A stretch of DNA of 64,000 nt, from the NCBI RefSeq assembly GCF_040566545.1, contig NZ_JBEWZI010000005.1, positions 172,774-236,773 of the forward strand. Reading direction: 5' to 3'. The notes below the pieces were generated by a model. It was not told the origin of the DNA and made no database searches. It worked only from the letters and a program-made list of their open reading frames with translations. This DNA comes from Uliginosibacterium flavum (GTDB lineage: Bacteria; Pseudomonadota; Gammaproteobacteria; Burkholderiales; Rhodocyclaceae). Shown here piece after piece: positions 24,937-33,232 of this stretch (positions are counted from its first letter, which is position 1; the number at the start of each line of letters is the position of its first letter). Both the position numbers and the translations under genes were made by a program.

Positions 24937-26877
24937 CTAGAAGTCCACGGCCGGGCGGCTGGCTTCGGGATGGACAAAGCGCCAGCGCCCGACGGTGCAG
25001 CCCATGACAATGGCCGCCATGGCCGCCACGCCCACCATCAGCAGGGGAAACGCCCAGGCACCTTCATAGGCGCCGAACATGCTGGCCTTGAGCGCGCGCA
25101 CCACCCAGGTCAGCGGCAGCCAGGGGCTGATGCCCATGAACAGGCCGCCACTCAACTCGATCGGCACGATACCGCCAGAGGATGAAAGCTGCACCGCCAG
25201 CAGGATCATCGCCAGCCCCTTGCCGGCATCGCCAAAAGCGCGGGTCAGGGCAAACACGATGAGCATAAAGGTGAGCGAGGCAACGCCCAGACTCAGGGCG
25301 AAAGCCGCCGGATGGATGACATGAATCTTGAGGATGAAGAGCACGGTCACAAAAATCAGCGCAGCTTGCAGCAGAACCACTAATGCAGGGAAGAAAATCT
25401 TGCCGAGCAATTGCGCGGGGCGCGAAAAGCTCTTGGCCTCATGCGGCAATACGCGCACATGCAGCAAGAAGGCTGCGATCCCGGCTCCCAGCCACAGGGC
25501 GCCGGGGATCATGTTGGGCGCAAAACCGCTGCCACTGTTGGCGACGGCTGCAGCCATTTCCAGTTCCGGTTCAACCGAATTTGCCAGTCCGCGCGGGCTA
25601 CCGTCGAGTTTCTCGATCCTGGCGGGCAGGGCTGCCGCCAATTGCTCGATGCCGGAGACGAGTTTCTGTGAGCCTGAGGCCAGTTGCTGTGTCGCGCTGG
25701 ACAAGTGCGACGCTCCGGAAGCCAGACCGCTGGCGCCGGTCGCCAGATCATCCAGCAAGGCTTCCTCGGGCAACTTGCCGGCGGCGGTTTGCAAGCCGGT
25801 ATCCAGTGCCAGCATGCCATTGGTAAGTGAGCCGACGCCAGTGCTGAGCAGACTCGCGCCCTCACTGAGTTTTTGCTGGGCATTGCTGGCAGCCGTTAGC
25901 CCGGAGTCGATCTGGAACATGCCGTCGGCCAGTTGTTCGACGCCGTCCACCGCTGCCGCCGGGATGAAAATGCTGCCCCGGGCTTCCTCGCGCAGACTTG
26001 TCATGCCGGTGTTCAGACGGTTTGAGCCATTTTGCAGATCCACCATACCTTGCGTCAGTTCGCCATGGCCGGCCGCCAGCGCTTCTGCGCCGGACTGCAG
26101 GCGGATCAGGTCGGTGCGCGGGGGCAGGCGTGCCTCCATGGTTTTCAGGCCCGCACCGAGTTGCTTCATGCCGACCGTCAACTGGCCTACGCCCGCATTC
26201 AGACGTTCATTGCCATCGGCAACCGCATGCGCCCCCGCCGCAGTTTGCTTTGCCCCTTTTTTCAGCTGCTTCGCCCCCTGACTGAGCTGGCTGAGCCCTT
26301 CGTGCAAGCGCTGCACCCGGTTCTGTGCAGAGGCAGTGCCATCGAGTACCAGCGCCCAGCGCCGTTCATTCAGGCTTTCATTGATCTGGTGTCCCAGACT
26401 CTCGGCGAAGTGCCGGGCAATCGCCGCGCTTTCGAAATTATTGCCTTCGGAGGTAAACACCAGCGGCTTGCCGGCGCCGGCATGCATGCCCGGTATCGCG
26501 TTGGCGCTGAAATCACGTGGAATGATCAGCGCAAATGCCAGCTTGCCCTGACGCACGTGCAGGCGTGCCGCTTGTTCGTCGCTGTAATCCATGAAGCCGA
26601 AGCGGCCGCCGGTTTTGAGCTTGCTGATCACCTCCTGGCCCACATTGAAAACCTGGCCCTGATAAGTCATTCCCTGATCCTGATTGACCAGCGCGACAGC
26701 CAGCGCGCCTGTTCTGGCCGCTGGATCCCACACACTGGAAAGGTAAATCACCGCATACAGGGCCGGGATCAGGATGACCGCCGCGGCAGCCAGAAACAAT
26801 TTGGGATAACGCGCGAAGAATTGCCCTTCGATGCGCGCAATGATGAAGATCTGGGAAGGCAATTTCAGGAGGCTCAT
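24937..26877 (-). CDS. YhgE/Pip-type membrane protein with long central coiled-coil repeat
   Basis: This 646-aa protein has one N-terminal transmembrane helix (about 28-48), a large extracytoplasmic region and about five C-terminal helices of the ABC-2 permease type. The central part (about 195-480) carries heptad-like repeats (LxxGxxxLxxG with QLASG, QLADG and GTM units), the hallmark of YhgE/Pip proteins. The family is linked to phage adsorption and ESX-like secretion in Gram-positives, but the role here is unknown. I chose ATG 26877 (MSLLKLPSQIFIIARIE). The 47 upstream codons look non-coding. Confidence 0.75.
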   Translation of the reverse strand: MSLLKLPSQIFIIARIEGQFFARYPKLFLAAAAVILIPALYAVIYLSSVWDPAARTGALAVALVNQDQGMTYQGQVFNVGQEVISKLKTGGRFGFMDYSDEQAARLHVRQGKLAFALIIPRDFSANAIPGMHAGAGKPLVFTSEGNNFESAAIARHFAESLGHQINESLNERRWALVLDGTASAQNRVQRLHEGLSQLSQGAKQLKKGAKQTAAGAHAVADGNERLNAGVGQLTVGMKQLGAGLKTMEARLPPRTDLIRLQSGAEALAAGHGELTQGMVDLQNGSNRLNTGMTSLREEARGSIFIPAAAVDGVEQLADGMFQIDSGLTAASNAQQKLSEGASLLSTGVGSLTNGMLALDTGLQTAAGKLPEEALLDDLATGASGLASGASHLSSATQQLASGSQKLVSGIEQLAAALPARIEKLDGSPRGLANSVEPELEMAAAVANSGSGFAPNMIPGALWLGAGIAAFLLHVRVLPHEAKSFSRPAQLLGKIFFPALVVLLQAALIFVTVLFILKIHVIHPAAFALSLGVASLTFMLIVFALTRAFGDAGKGLAMILLAVQLSSSGGIVPIELSGGLFMGISPWLPLTWVVRALKASMFGAYEGAWAFPLLMVGVAAMAAIVMGCTVGRWRFVHPEASRPAVDF

Positions 26878-27027
26878 CGCGCCGGGGATCCGTTGAGGTT
26901 CAAGAAACGCGCTGATGTGCAGCCAGCGCGACAAGACTCTAACGGCAAGCGCTGGCTCGGCTGCATAGCCCTTGTGGGAAAGAAGGGTATTTGGGGCTAT
27001 TGATTCGTCCCGATTCAAGTTTGAAAC

Positions 27028-27107
27028 CTAGGTGCGACCCTTCGACAGGCTCAGGAGAGCCTTCAGTCGCACATCACGCTCGGCCGGCCGACTGAAGTCG
27101 GCCCTAC
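27028..27107. repeat. REP-like dyad interrupted by a 23-base repeat
   Basis: The half-site GGTGCGAC...TTCAGTCGCAC and the palindrome GGCCGACTGAAGTCGGCC match the intact element at 30035-30099. Here a 23-base segment (CCTTCGACAGGCTCAGGAGA and three more bases) sits inside the first arm. The same segment, slightly changed, stands alone near 45604. Confidence 0.75.
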
Positions 27108-27173
27108 TCCAGCACGTGTCATTATTTGCGTGCCCAATCAATAGTGCTCGGGGAAATAGCCAGGTTGATATGC

Positions 27174-27262
27174 CAGCGCAGCATGCCTGGAGAGGCTTAT
27201 CCCGCCTCGCTTTGCGGCATGCCTGGCTGGAGAGCCATGGGCAGAGCGGCTCTTCAGACAGG
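27174..27262 (-). repeat. Dispersed repeat family, copy near nifS 3' end
   Basis: This is a degenerate copy of the 75-80 bp intergenic family described at 50971, recognised by GAGAGGCTTATCCCG and AGCGGCTCTTCAGACAGG. The orientation call is tentative. Confidence 0.5.
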
Positions 27263-27295
27263 CATGTTTCAAGCAAAGAACGGCAAACTGTTGGC

Positions 27296-28504
27296 TCAGT
27301 TGTAAGCTGGCGCGAACATTTTCTCCGGATCGGCCACCGGGCCGGCTTCGCCCCAGTAGGGCGAGATCTTGCGCAACTGCGCAATGATCGGCGGCACCGC
27401 TTCGATGACGCGTTCGACTTCCTCCAGCGTGTTGTAGCGAGACAGCGAGAAGCGGATCGTGCCGTGGGCGGCGGTGTAGGGAATGCCCATGGCGCGCATC
27501 ACGTGCGAAGGCTCCAGCGAGCCCGAGGTACAGGCCGATCCGGAAGACGCGGCGATGCCCAGCTTGTTGAGCATCAGCAGGATGCCTTCACCCTCGACGA
27601 ACTCGAAGGCGATGCTGCTGGTATTGGGCAGGCGGTTGTGCAGATCACCCGTGGGGTAGGCGCGCGGCACCTTGGCGAGGATGCCTTTCTCCAGCTTGTC
27701 GCGCAGGTAGCGCACTTCGTTGTTCTCGGTTTCGAAATGCTGCATGACCAGCTCGGCGGCCTTGCCCAAGCCCATGATGGCGGGCGAGTTCTCGGTGCCG
27801 GGGCGGCGGCCGCGTTCCTGCTGGCCGCCGTGGATCAGGCTGCGAAAACGCGTGCCACGGCGCAGGTAGAGTACGCCGAGGCCCTTGGGGCCGTGCAGTT
27901 TGTGGCCGGACAGTGAAAGCATGTCGATCTTGCTGCGCTTCAGATCAATCGGAATCTTGCCGACGGCCTGCACCGCATCGGTGTGAAACTGGATGCCGCG
28001 CGCATGGGCGATCTCGGCCATTTCCTCGACCGGGAAAATGGTGCCGGTTTCGTTATTGGCCCACATCACCGAAACGATGGCGACGCGGTCGTTCAGCAGT
28101 GCCTTGTACTCGTCTATATCCAGGCGGCCACGCCCATCGACGCGCAGCTTGTGCACCACGTAGCCATCTTTCTCCAGCCGGTCGCACAGGGCCAGCACGG
28201 CCGGATGCTCAACTACCGTGGTGATGATCTGGTTGCGCTCGGGCTGGGCTTTCAGGGCCGAAAGGATCGCAGTGTTGTCGGACTCGGTGCCACCCGAAGT
28301 GAAAATGATCTCGGAATCCTGCTCTGCGCCCAGCAACATCTGGATCTGCGTGCGGGCAGTCTTCAGCGCCAGGCCGACCTGATTGCCGAAGCTGTGGATC
28401 GAGGAGGCGTTACCGAACTGCTCGGTGAAGAAGGGCAGCATGGCTTCAACCACGGCCGGGTCGCAGGCGGTGGTGGCGTTGTTGTCGAGATAGATGGGTT
28501 TCAT
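27296..28504 (-). CDS. nifS: Cysteine desulfurase NifS
   Basis: This 402-aa PLP enzyme supplies sulfur to NifU for nitrogenase clusters. It starts MKPIYLDNNATTACDP, as NifS proteins do. The PLP lysine is Lys202 (SGHKLHGPKG) and the active-site cysteine is Cys325 (SGSACTSGSLEPS). It is the third cysteine desulfurase in the window and belongs to the nif type by sequence and by following nifU on the same transcript. The 89-base gap to nifU contains a small REP hairpin. Confidence 0.96.
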   Translation of the reverse strand: MKPIYLDNNATTACDPAVVEAMLPFFTEQFGNASSIHSFGNQVGLALKTARTQIQMLLGAEQDSEIIFTSGGTESDNTAILSALKAQPERNQIITTVVEHPAVLALCDRLEKDGYVVHKLRVDGRGRLDIDEYKALLNDRVAIVSVMWANNETGTIFPVEEMAEIAHARGIQFHTDAVQAVGKIPIDLKRSKIDMLSLSGHKLHGPKGLGVLYLRRGTRFRSLIHGGQQERGRRPGTENSPAIMGLGKAAELVMQHFETENNEVRYLRDKLEKGILAKVPRAYPTGDLHNRLPNTSSIAFEFVEGEGILLMLNKLGIAASSGSACTSGSLEPSHVMRAMGIPYTAAHGTIRFSLSRYNTLEEVERVIEAVPPIIAQLRKISPYWGEAGPVADPEKMFAPAYN

Positions 28505-28565
28505 GGCGATGCCTCTCTACGGGGTGTTTCATGAACGCGTGCTGCGTTCGTGCTGTCTTCCGTTA

Positions 28566-28583
28566 TTCCCGCCTTCGCGGGAA
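28566..28583. repeat. Small REP-type hairpin between nifU and nifS
   Basis: TTCCCGC and GCGGGAA pair around CTTC. It is half of the larger dyad seen at 37870-37942. In mRNA it could protect nifU from 3' decay or lower nifS expression. Confidence 0.6.
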
Positions 28584-28593
28584 CGACGATGAA

Positions 28594-29508
28594 TTATTGT
28601 TGTGCCATTTCCATCATGCTGGCCGGCAGCAAGCGCACGTATTCGCCCAGTTCCTCGAACAGCTTCTGCTGGATGCCACCGAGTGTGGCCGCTTCCAGCG
28701 CGCAGCCCATGCAGGCGCCTTTCAGATTGACGTAGATGTTCTTGCCGATGATGTCGACGATCTCGATGTCGCCGTGGTCGCGCTGCAGCGTGGGGCGCAC
28801 GGATTCGATGATTTCCTCGATCCTGCGCATGCGCTGGATGTTGGTCATCTTCGGCTTCTCAGCACTTACGGCCGGTGCAGGGCGTGGCTCAAGTGCTGGC
28901 GCCGGAGCGTCGGCTTTTTCCAGCATCGGCGCCTTGCCCATATCTTTGAGGATGCGTTCCAGCGCGTCTTCAATCTTCTCGTGACAGGCCGCACAGGCGC
29001 CGCCCGCCTTGGTGTAGTTGGTGACCTCGGCAACGGTGGAGAGGTTGTTCTCGCGCACCACATGTTCGATCAGTTTCGAGTCAATCGCATAGCACTTGCA
29101 GATCAGCTCGCCTTCCTCGTGATCGTCCTTCCATTCCACCCCGCGATAGTTCGAGATGGCAGCCTGCAGCGCTTCGCGGCCCATCACCGAGCAATGCATT
29201 TTTTCCGGCGGCAAGCCGTCCAGATATTCGGCGATGTCCTGATTGCTGACCTTCCAGGCTTCGTCGAGGGTCATGCCCTTGATGATTTCGGTGAGCGCCG
29301 AGCTGGACGCGATCGCGGAGCCGCAGCCGAAGGTCTGGAAGCTGGCGTCCAGAATGATGTCCGTCTCGGGCTCCACCTTGAGCATCAGGCGCAGCGCGTC
29401 ACCACACTGGATCGAGCCGATGTCGCCAGTGGCATTGGCGCCTTCAAGCACGCCAGCGTTACGCGGGTTGAAGAAGTGTTCCTTGACCTTTTCGGTGTAA
29501 TCCCACAT
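28594..29508 (-). CDS. nifU: Nitrogenase Fe-S scaffold NifU
   Basis: This 304-aa modular scaffold serves nitrogenase. The IscU-like N-terminal domain has Cys35, Cys62 and Cys106. The central permanent [2Fe-2S] domain has Cys137, Cys139, Cys172 and Cys175, and the C-terminal Nfu domain has CMGC at Cys266/Cys269. All match the Azotobacter numbering for the first seven. A Pro/Ala-rich linker (about 198-218) precedes the Nfu domain. I chose ATG 29508 (MWDYTEKVKEHF) with AAGGAG upstream. That ribosome binding site overlaps the stop codon of the small ORF at 29519. Confidence 0.97.
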   Translation of the reverse strand: MWDYTEKVKEHFFNPRNAGVLEGANATGDIGSIQCGDALRLMLKVEPETDIILDASFQTFGCGSAIASSSALTEIIKGMTLDEAWKVSNQDIAEYLDGLPPEKMHCSVMGREALQAAISNYRGVEWKDDHEEGELICKCYAIDSKLIEHVVRENNLSTVAEVTNYTKAGGACAACHEKIEDALERILKDMGKAPMLEKADAPAPALEPRPAPAVSAEKPKMTNIQRMRRIEEIIESVRPTLQRDHGDIEIVDIIGKNIYVNLKGACMGCALEAATLGGIQQKLFEELGEYVRLLPASMMEMAQQ

Positions 29509-29518
29509 GACGGGCTCC

Positions 29519-29596
29519 TTAGTAACAGACGGGCAGCGCAAAGAGCGCGAGGGCGATGCGGCAGGCTGCGGCGATATACGGAATCAGGGCTTGCAT
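29519..29596 (-). CDS. 25-aa hydrophobic leader ORF, first cistron of the nifUS transcript
   Basis: The ORF runs from ATG 29596 to a TAA ending at 29519. It has 25 codons, begins MQALIPYIAAACRIA and ends LPVCY. It is mostly hydrophobic, with two cysteines and one arginine, so it could span or lie in the membrane. A strong AGGAGAAA site lies 7 bases ahead of the ATG. The predicted sigma-54 start site is about 22 bases upstream, so this would be the first thing translated from the NifA-dependent mRNA. Its stop overlaps the ribosome binding site of nifU (TAAGGAG). No homologue is known to me. It could be a microprotein or a leader controlling nifU translation. Confidence 0.6.
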   Translation of the reverse strand: MQALIPYIAAACRIALALFALPVCY

Positions 29597-29627
29597 GATC
29601 GTTTCTCCTGCTGGACAAACACTGCAA

Positions 29628-29643
29628 TGCAAGTGACGTGCCA
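29628..29643 (-). promoter_or_regulatory. Sigma-54 promoter of the nifUS operon
   Basis: The minus strand reads TGGCACGTCACTTGCA, a perfect match to the -24/-12 consensus TGGCACG-N4-TTGCA. The predicted start of transcription is near 29618, about 22 bases before the small ORF. Confidence 0.92.
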
Positions 29644-29647
29644 CGTA

Positions 29648-29690
29648 CCGAAGGATGGCTGAAGAATGAGTCTGGATGCGGGTCTTCAGG
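29648..29690. repeat. Dispersed-repeat core between the NifA site and the nifUS promoter
   Basis: GGCTGAAGAATGAGTC and GGGTCTTCAGGC form the 3' hairpin part of the dispersed repeat family. It fills the space between the -24 element and the NifA site, where IHF bending usually occurs. Confidence 0.5.
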
Positions 29691-29708
29691 CGATGCCTGA
29701 CAGCGTTT

Positions 29709-29724
29709 TGTCGCACATGCGACA
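29709..29724. promoter_or_regulatory. NifA upstream activator site for nifUS
   Basis: TGTCGCACATGCGACA fits TGT-N10-ACA exactly and is a full palindrome. It is centred about 99 bases upstream of the predicted start of transcription, within the normal range for NifA. Confidence 0.9.
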
Positions 29725-29912
29725 GCTTTGGCACGGGGCAAAGCAAGCAAAGAGGCGCCTTGCGTGAGGGCGCCCGAAGGCCTTGTTGCAAAGCCAACAA
29801 GCGTCCGCAGCAGATCAGGTTTTGGTCATGGTGAAAGCGGGCGCCTGGGCATTCGCGTGCTTGGGCGCCATGCTGGTGCGTTCCGCGTGAACGGATGAGC
29901 GAAGAGCGTTTC

Positions 29913-29984
29913 TGTAGGAGCTAGCGAAGCTGGCGATCCAGACGCAAATTGGGGCTCAAATCGCCAGCTTCGCTAGCTCCTACA
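29913..29984. repeat. REP-like dyad with 25-base perfect arms
   Basis: Arms 29913-29937 and 29960-29984 are exact reverse complements (core GTAGGAGCTAGCGAAGC). The same left arm recurs at 34415-34439. It resembles REP elements of Pseudomonas by its GTAGGAGC-type head. Confidence 0.85.
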
Positions 29985-30034
29985 ACGTGCCCTGAGTAGG
30001 CGCGGCTTCAGCCGCGAGTCACGTGTCCATTCGC

Positions 30035-30099
30035 TTTCGTAGGTGCGACTTCAGTCGCACGCCACGCGTGGCTGGCCGACTGAAGTCGGCCCTACGAAA
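30035..30099. repeat. REP-like double dyad (GTGCGACTTCAGTCGCAC type)
   Basis: TTTCGTAGG and CCTACGAAA close a structure holding two palindromes, GTGCGACTTCAGTCGCAC and GGCCGACTGAAGTCGGCC. This is the intact version of the broken element at 27028. Confidence 0.8.
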
Positions 30100-30138
30100 A
30101 CGTGGCTTCGACAATGCAAAGAGCGGCTATTTCAGTCT

Positions 30139-33100
30139 TCAGCTCTTTGCCAAGCGACGCTGGCGCAGTCGCTCCGGCAGGCTGGCGATGAGGTTGCGCA
30201 GATCATCCACGTAGGTGAACACCACCGGGATGACCAGCAGGCTGAGGAAGGTGGAGGTGATCAGCCCGCCGATGATGACGATAGCCATCGGTGCGCGGAA
30301 GCTCGGGTCGGAGCCCAGACCGATGGCAATCGGCAGCATGCCGGCGCCCATGGCCACGGTGGTCATCACGATCGGGCGGGCGCGCTTGTGGCAGGCATCG
30401 AGCAGGGCGTCCCAGCGGTTCAGACCATGCTCGCGCCGCGCCATGATGGCGTATTCCACCAGCAGGATCGAGTTCTTGGTCGCCACCCCAAGCAGCATGA
30501 TCAGGCCGATCATGGCCGGCATTGACAAGGCCGTATGCGTGATGAAGAGCGCCAGAATTGCACCGGGCACCGATAGCACCAGGGCGGCCAGAATGGTCAC
30601 CGGCTGGACGAAATCCTTGAACAGCAGTACCAGCACGATGTAGATGCACAGGATGCCGGTGAGCATCGCGATGCTGAAGCCTTCGAACAGCTCGCCCATC
30701 GCTTCCGCGTCACCAATCGTGGCTTGGCGCACGCCCGGCGGCAGTTGCTGCAGGCTCGGCAGGGCCTGGGCTTGTTGCTCCAGATCGCCCAGCGGCAGGC
30801 CGTTGAGTTCGACATCGATATTGACGTTGCGCGAGCGGTCGTAACGGTCGATCTGGGCCGGCCCGCTGGTGATCTCGATGCTCGCCAGGCTGGCCAGCAT
30901 TACCGGGCCACGGCTGCCCGGCACCATCAGGCGCGAGACGAGTTCCAGATCCTGGCGCGCATCATCCTGCAGCTTGACCACAATCGGCACCTGGCGCTGC
31001 GAGAGGTTGAGCTTGGCCAGGTTCTGCTCGTAGTCGCCCGACAGCGCGACGCGCAAGGTGTCGGCAATTGCGGCGGAAGTGACACCCAGATCGGCGGCCC
31101 GCGCAAAATCCGGGCGGATGACCAGTTCAGGGCGAACCAGCCCGGAACTGGAGGTGACATTGCCGACGCCGGGAATGCTGCGGATTTCGCGTTCAACCTG
31201 CTGTGCGTGTTCGGTCAGCACGCGTCCGTCATCACCCGAAAGCGCGAGCTGGTATTTCTCGTTCGAACCACCGAGGCCAACCTTGATGCGCACGCCGGGC
31301 AGCGATTCCAGTTCGCGGCGAAAATCGGTTTCCACGGACTGCTTGCTGATGCCACCGCGCTGCTTGCGCGGCGTCAGATTGATGGTCAGCGTGGCCTTGC
31401 GCACTTCGCTTGCGCCCTGTGGCATGAAGGGATCACTGTCAGATGCGCCACCGCCGATAGTGGTGTAAACGGTCTTGACCTGTGGGTGCTGCCTCACCCG
31501 CGCTTCGGCCAGTTCAACCGAGGCCAGAGTCTGCTGGAAAGTGCTGCCCGGTGGCAGGGTCAGGGTAACCTGGGTTTGCGACAGATCATCCGGCGGCACG
31601 AAGCCGGTCGGCAGTAGCGGCGTCAGGCCGAACAGAGTGCCGAAGAAGAACACCACAGCGATCAGCGAGGTCGTGATCCGGTGGCGCAGACACCACTCGG
31701 CCATGCGCATGTAGATCCGCTCCCAGTGGGCCTGTTCGTGGCCACGGGTATTGGGCTGGAGGATGTAAGCCGCCATCATCGGCGTGAGCATGCGGGCCAC
31801 GACCAGCGAGAAGAACACCGAAATGGCTGCGGTCCAACCAAACTGGACGAAAAACTTGCCGACCACGCCGGTCATGAAGGCGGTGGGCAGGAACACGGCA
31901 ATCAGCGTGAAAGTGGTGGCGACCACGGCCAGGCCAATTTCATCGGCGGCCTCCATGGCGGCCTGATAGGGCGTCTTGCCCATGCGCAGGTGGCGGATGA
32001 TGTTCTCGATTTCGACGATGGCATCATCCACGAGAATCCCGACCACCAGCGAGAGTGACAGCAAGGTCACCACATTGACGGTGAAGCCCAGCAGATACAT
32101 GGTGCCGAAGGTCGGGATGATCGACAGGGGCAGGGCGGCTGCCGAAACCAGCGTGGCGCGCCAGTTACGCAGGAACAGCCAGACCACGAGGATCGCCAGG
32201 GCGGCGCCTTCGTACATCAGCATCATCGAGCCATCGTAATTTTCAACGATGGGATCAACGAAATTGAAGGCTTCATCCACCTGAATGTCCGGATGCTTGG
32301 CCTTGACCTTGTCGAGCTCGGCGCGCACTCCGCTCATGACATCGACTTCGCTGGCGCCACGGCTGCGCACGATTTCAAAACCGACCACCGGCTTGCCATT
32401 GAGGAAGGCCGCGCTGCGTCGTTCAGCTGTTGTATCCGCGACGCTGGCGATCTGGTCGAGACGGACATGGCGCCCGTCCGACAGCGAAATATCCATGCGC
32501 CCCAGTTCGGCCGCTGTCTGCACCGTGGCGATGGTGCGCACCGATTGCTCGGCGCCGCCCAGATCGGCACGGCCACCAGACGCTTCTTGCTGGATCTGGC
32601 GCAACTGGCGCGAGATGTCGGCGGCGGTCGCGTTCAGCGCCAGCATGCGATCAGGGTCAAGCTCTACGCGCACCTCGCGGCTGACGCCACCGACGCGCGA
32701 AACCTTGCCGACGCCCTTCACGCTGAGCATGGCTTTGGTGATGTCGTTGTCCACGAACCAGGACAGCGCCTCGTCTTCCATGCGCATCGAAGCGACGGTG
32801 TAGGTCAGGATCGGCGTGCCGGCGATGTTGGACTTGGTGATGACCGGATCACGCATGTCCGCCGGCAGATCGGAGCGCACGCGCAGCACGGCATCGCGCA
32901 CGTCATCCAGTGCTTCCTGCGTGGATTTTTCCAGGCGGAACTCGATGGTTACGGTGGCCATGCCGTCTTGCACCATCGTGTAGATGTGCTTCACTCCCTG
33001 GATGCTGGCGACGGAATTTTCGAGCTTGCGCGCGATTTCGGTTTCAAGCTGTGACGGCGAAGCACCCGGCATTGCGGCCGAAATGATGACCATCGGCATG

Positions 33101-33222
33101 TCGATGTCGGGCATGTTCTGGATCTTCATCGCACGGAAGCCCATCAGGCCCGTGATCGTCAGCATGATGAAGAGCATGACGGCGGGAATGGGGTTGCGGA
33201 TCGACCACGAGGAAACGTTCAT
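30139..33222 (-). CDS. RND efflux pump inner-membrane subunit (HAE1 family)
   Basis: This 1027-aa proton-driven exporter has two large periplasmic loops (about 35-330 and 560-860) and 12 predicted transmembrane helices. The TM4 acidic pair needed for proton transfer is in LVDDAIVEIENI near residue 405. It opens with SIRNPIPAVM, like MdtC/MexB-type pumps. The partner adaptor gene is 10 bases upstream on the same strand. No outer-membrane channel gene is next to it, so it probably borrows a TolC-like protein. The substrate is unknown. Confidence 0.92.
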   Translation of the reverse strand: MNVSSWSIRNPIPAVMLFIMLTITGLMGFRAMKIQNMPDIDMPMVIISAAMPGASPSQLETEIARKLENSVASIQGVKHIYTMVQDGMATVTIEFRLEKSTQEALDDVRDAVLRVRSDLPADMRDPVITKSNIAGTPILTYTVASMRMEDEALSWFVDNDITKAMLSVKGVGKVSRVGGVSREVRVELDPDRMLALNATAADISRQLRQIQQEASGGRADLGGAEQSVRTIATVQTAAELGRMDISLSDGRHVRLDQIASVADTTAERRSAAFLNGKPVVGFEIVRSRGASEVDVMSGVRAELDKVKAKHPDIQVDEAFNFVDPIVENYDGSMMLMYEGAALAILVVWLFLRNWRATLVSAAALPLSIIPTFGTMYLLGFTVNVVTLLSLSLVVGILVDDAIVEIENIIRHLRMGKTPYQAAMEAADEIGLAVVATTFTLIAVFLPTAFMTGVVGKFFVQFGWTAAISVFFSLVVARMLTPMMAAYILQPNTRGHEQAHWERIYMRMAEWCLRHRITTSLIAVVFFFGTLFGLTPLLPTGFVPPDDLSQTQVTLTLPPGSTFQQTLASVELAEARVRQHPQVKTVYTTIGGGASDSDPFMPQGASEVRKATLTINLTPRKQRGGISKQSVETDFRRELESLPGVRIKVGLGGSNEKYQLALSGDDGRVLTEHAQQVEREIRSIPGVGNVTSSSGLVRPELVIRPDFARAADLGVTSAAIADTLRVALSGDYEQNLAKLNLSQRQVPIVVKLQDDARQDLELVSRLMVPGSRGPVMLASLASIEITSGPAQIDRYDRSRNVNIDVELNGLPLGDLEQQAQALPSLQQLPPGVRQATIGDAEAMGELFEGFSIAMLTGILCIYIVLVLLFKDFVQPVTILAALVLSVPGAILALFITHTALSMPAMIGLIMLLGVATKNSILLVEYAIMARREHGLNRWDALLDACHKRARPIVMTTVAMGAGMLPIAIGLGSDPSFRAPMAIVIIGGLITSTFLSLLVIPVVFTYVDDLRNLIASLPERLRQRRLAKS

Positions 33223-33232
33223 CGTTCAGTCC

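Larger units (their letters stand above)
26878..27295. other. 418-base gap with nested REP-like repeats
   Basis: This is the region upstream of the YhgE/Pip gene and downstream of nifS. It contains a REP-type dyad at 27028-27107 interrupted by a second repeat, and a copy of the dispersed repeat at 27174-27262. No credible ORF is present. Confidence 0.7.
29597..30138. other. 542-base regulatory and repeat region between nifU leader and the RND pump
   Basis: The region holds the sigma-54 promoter, a repeat core, the NifA site and two REP-like dyads (29913-29984 and 30035-30099). The part from 29725 to 29912 shows no ORF or site that I can support. Confidence 0.7.

Noticed and set aside
30182..30197. 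GG-N10-GC pattern resembling a sigma-54 promoter
   Set aside because: It lies inside the RND pump coding region, with no gene downstream on that strand.
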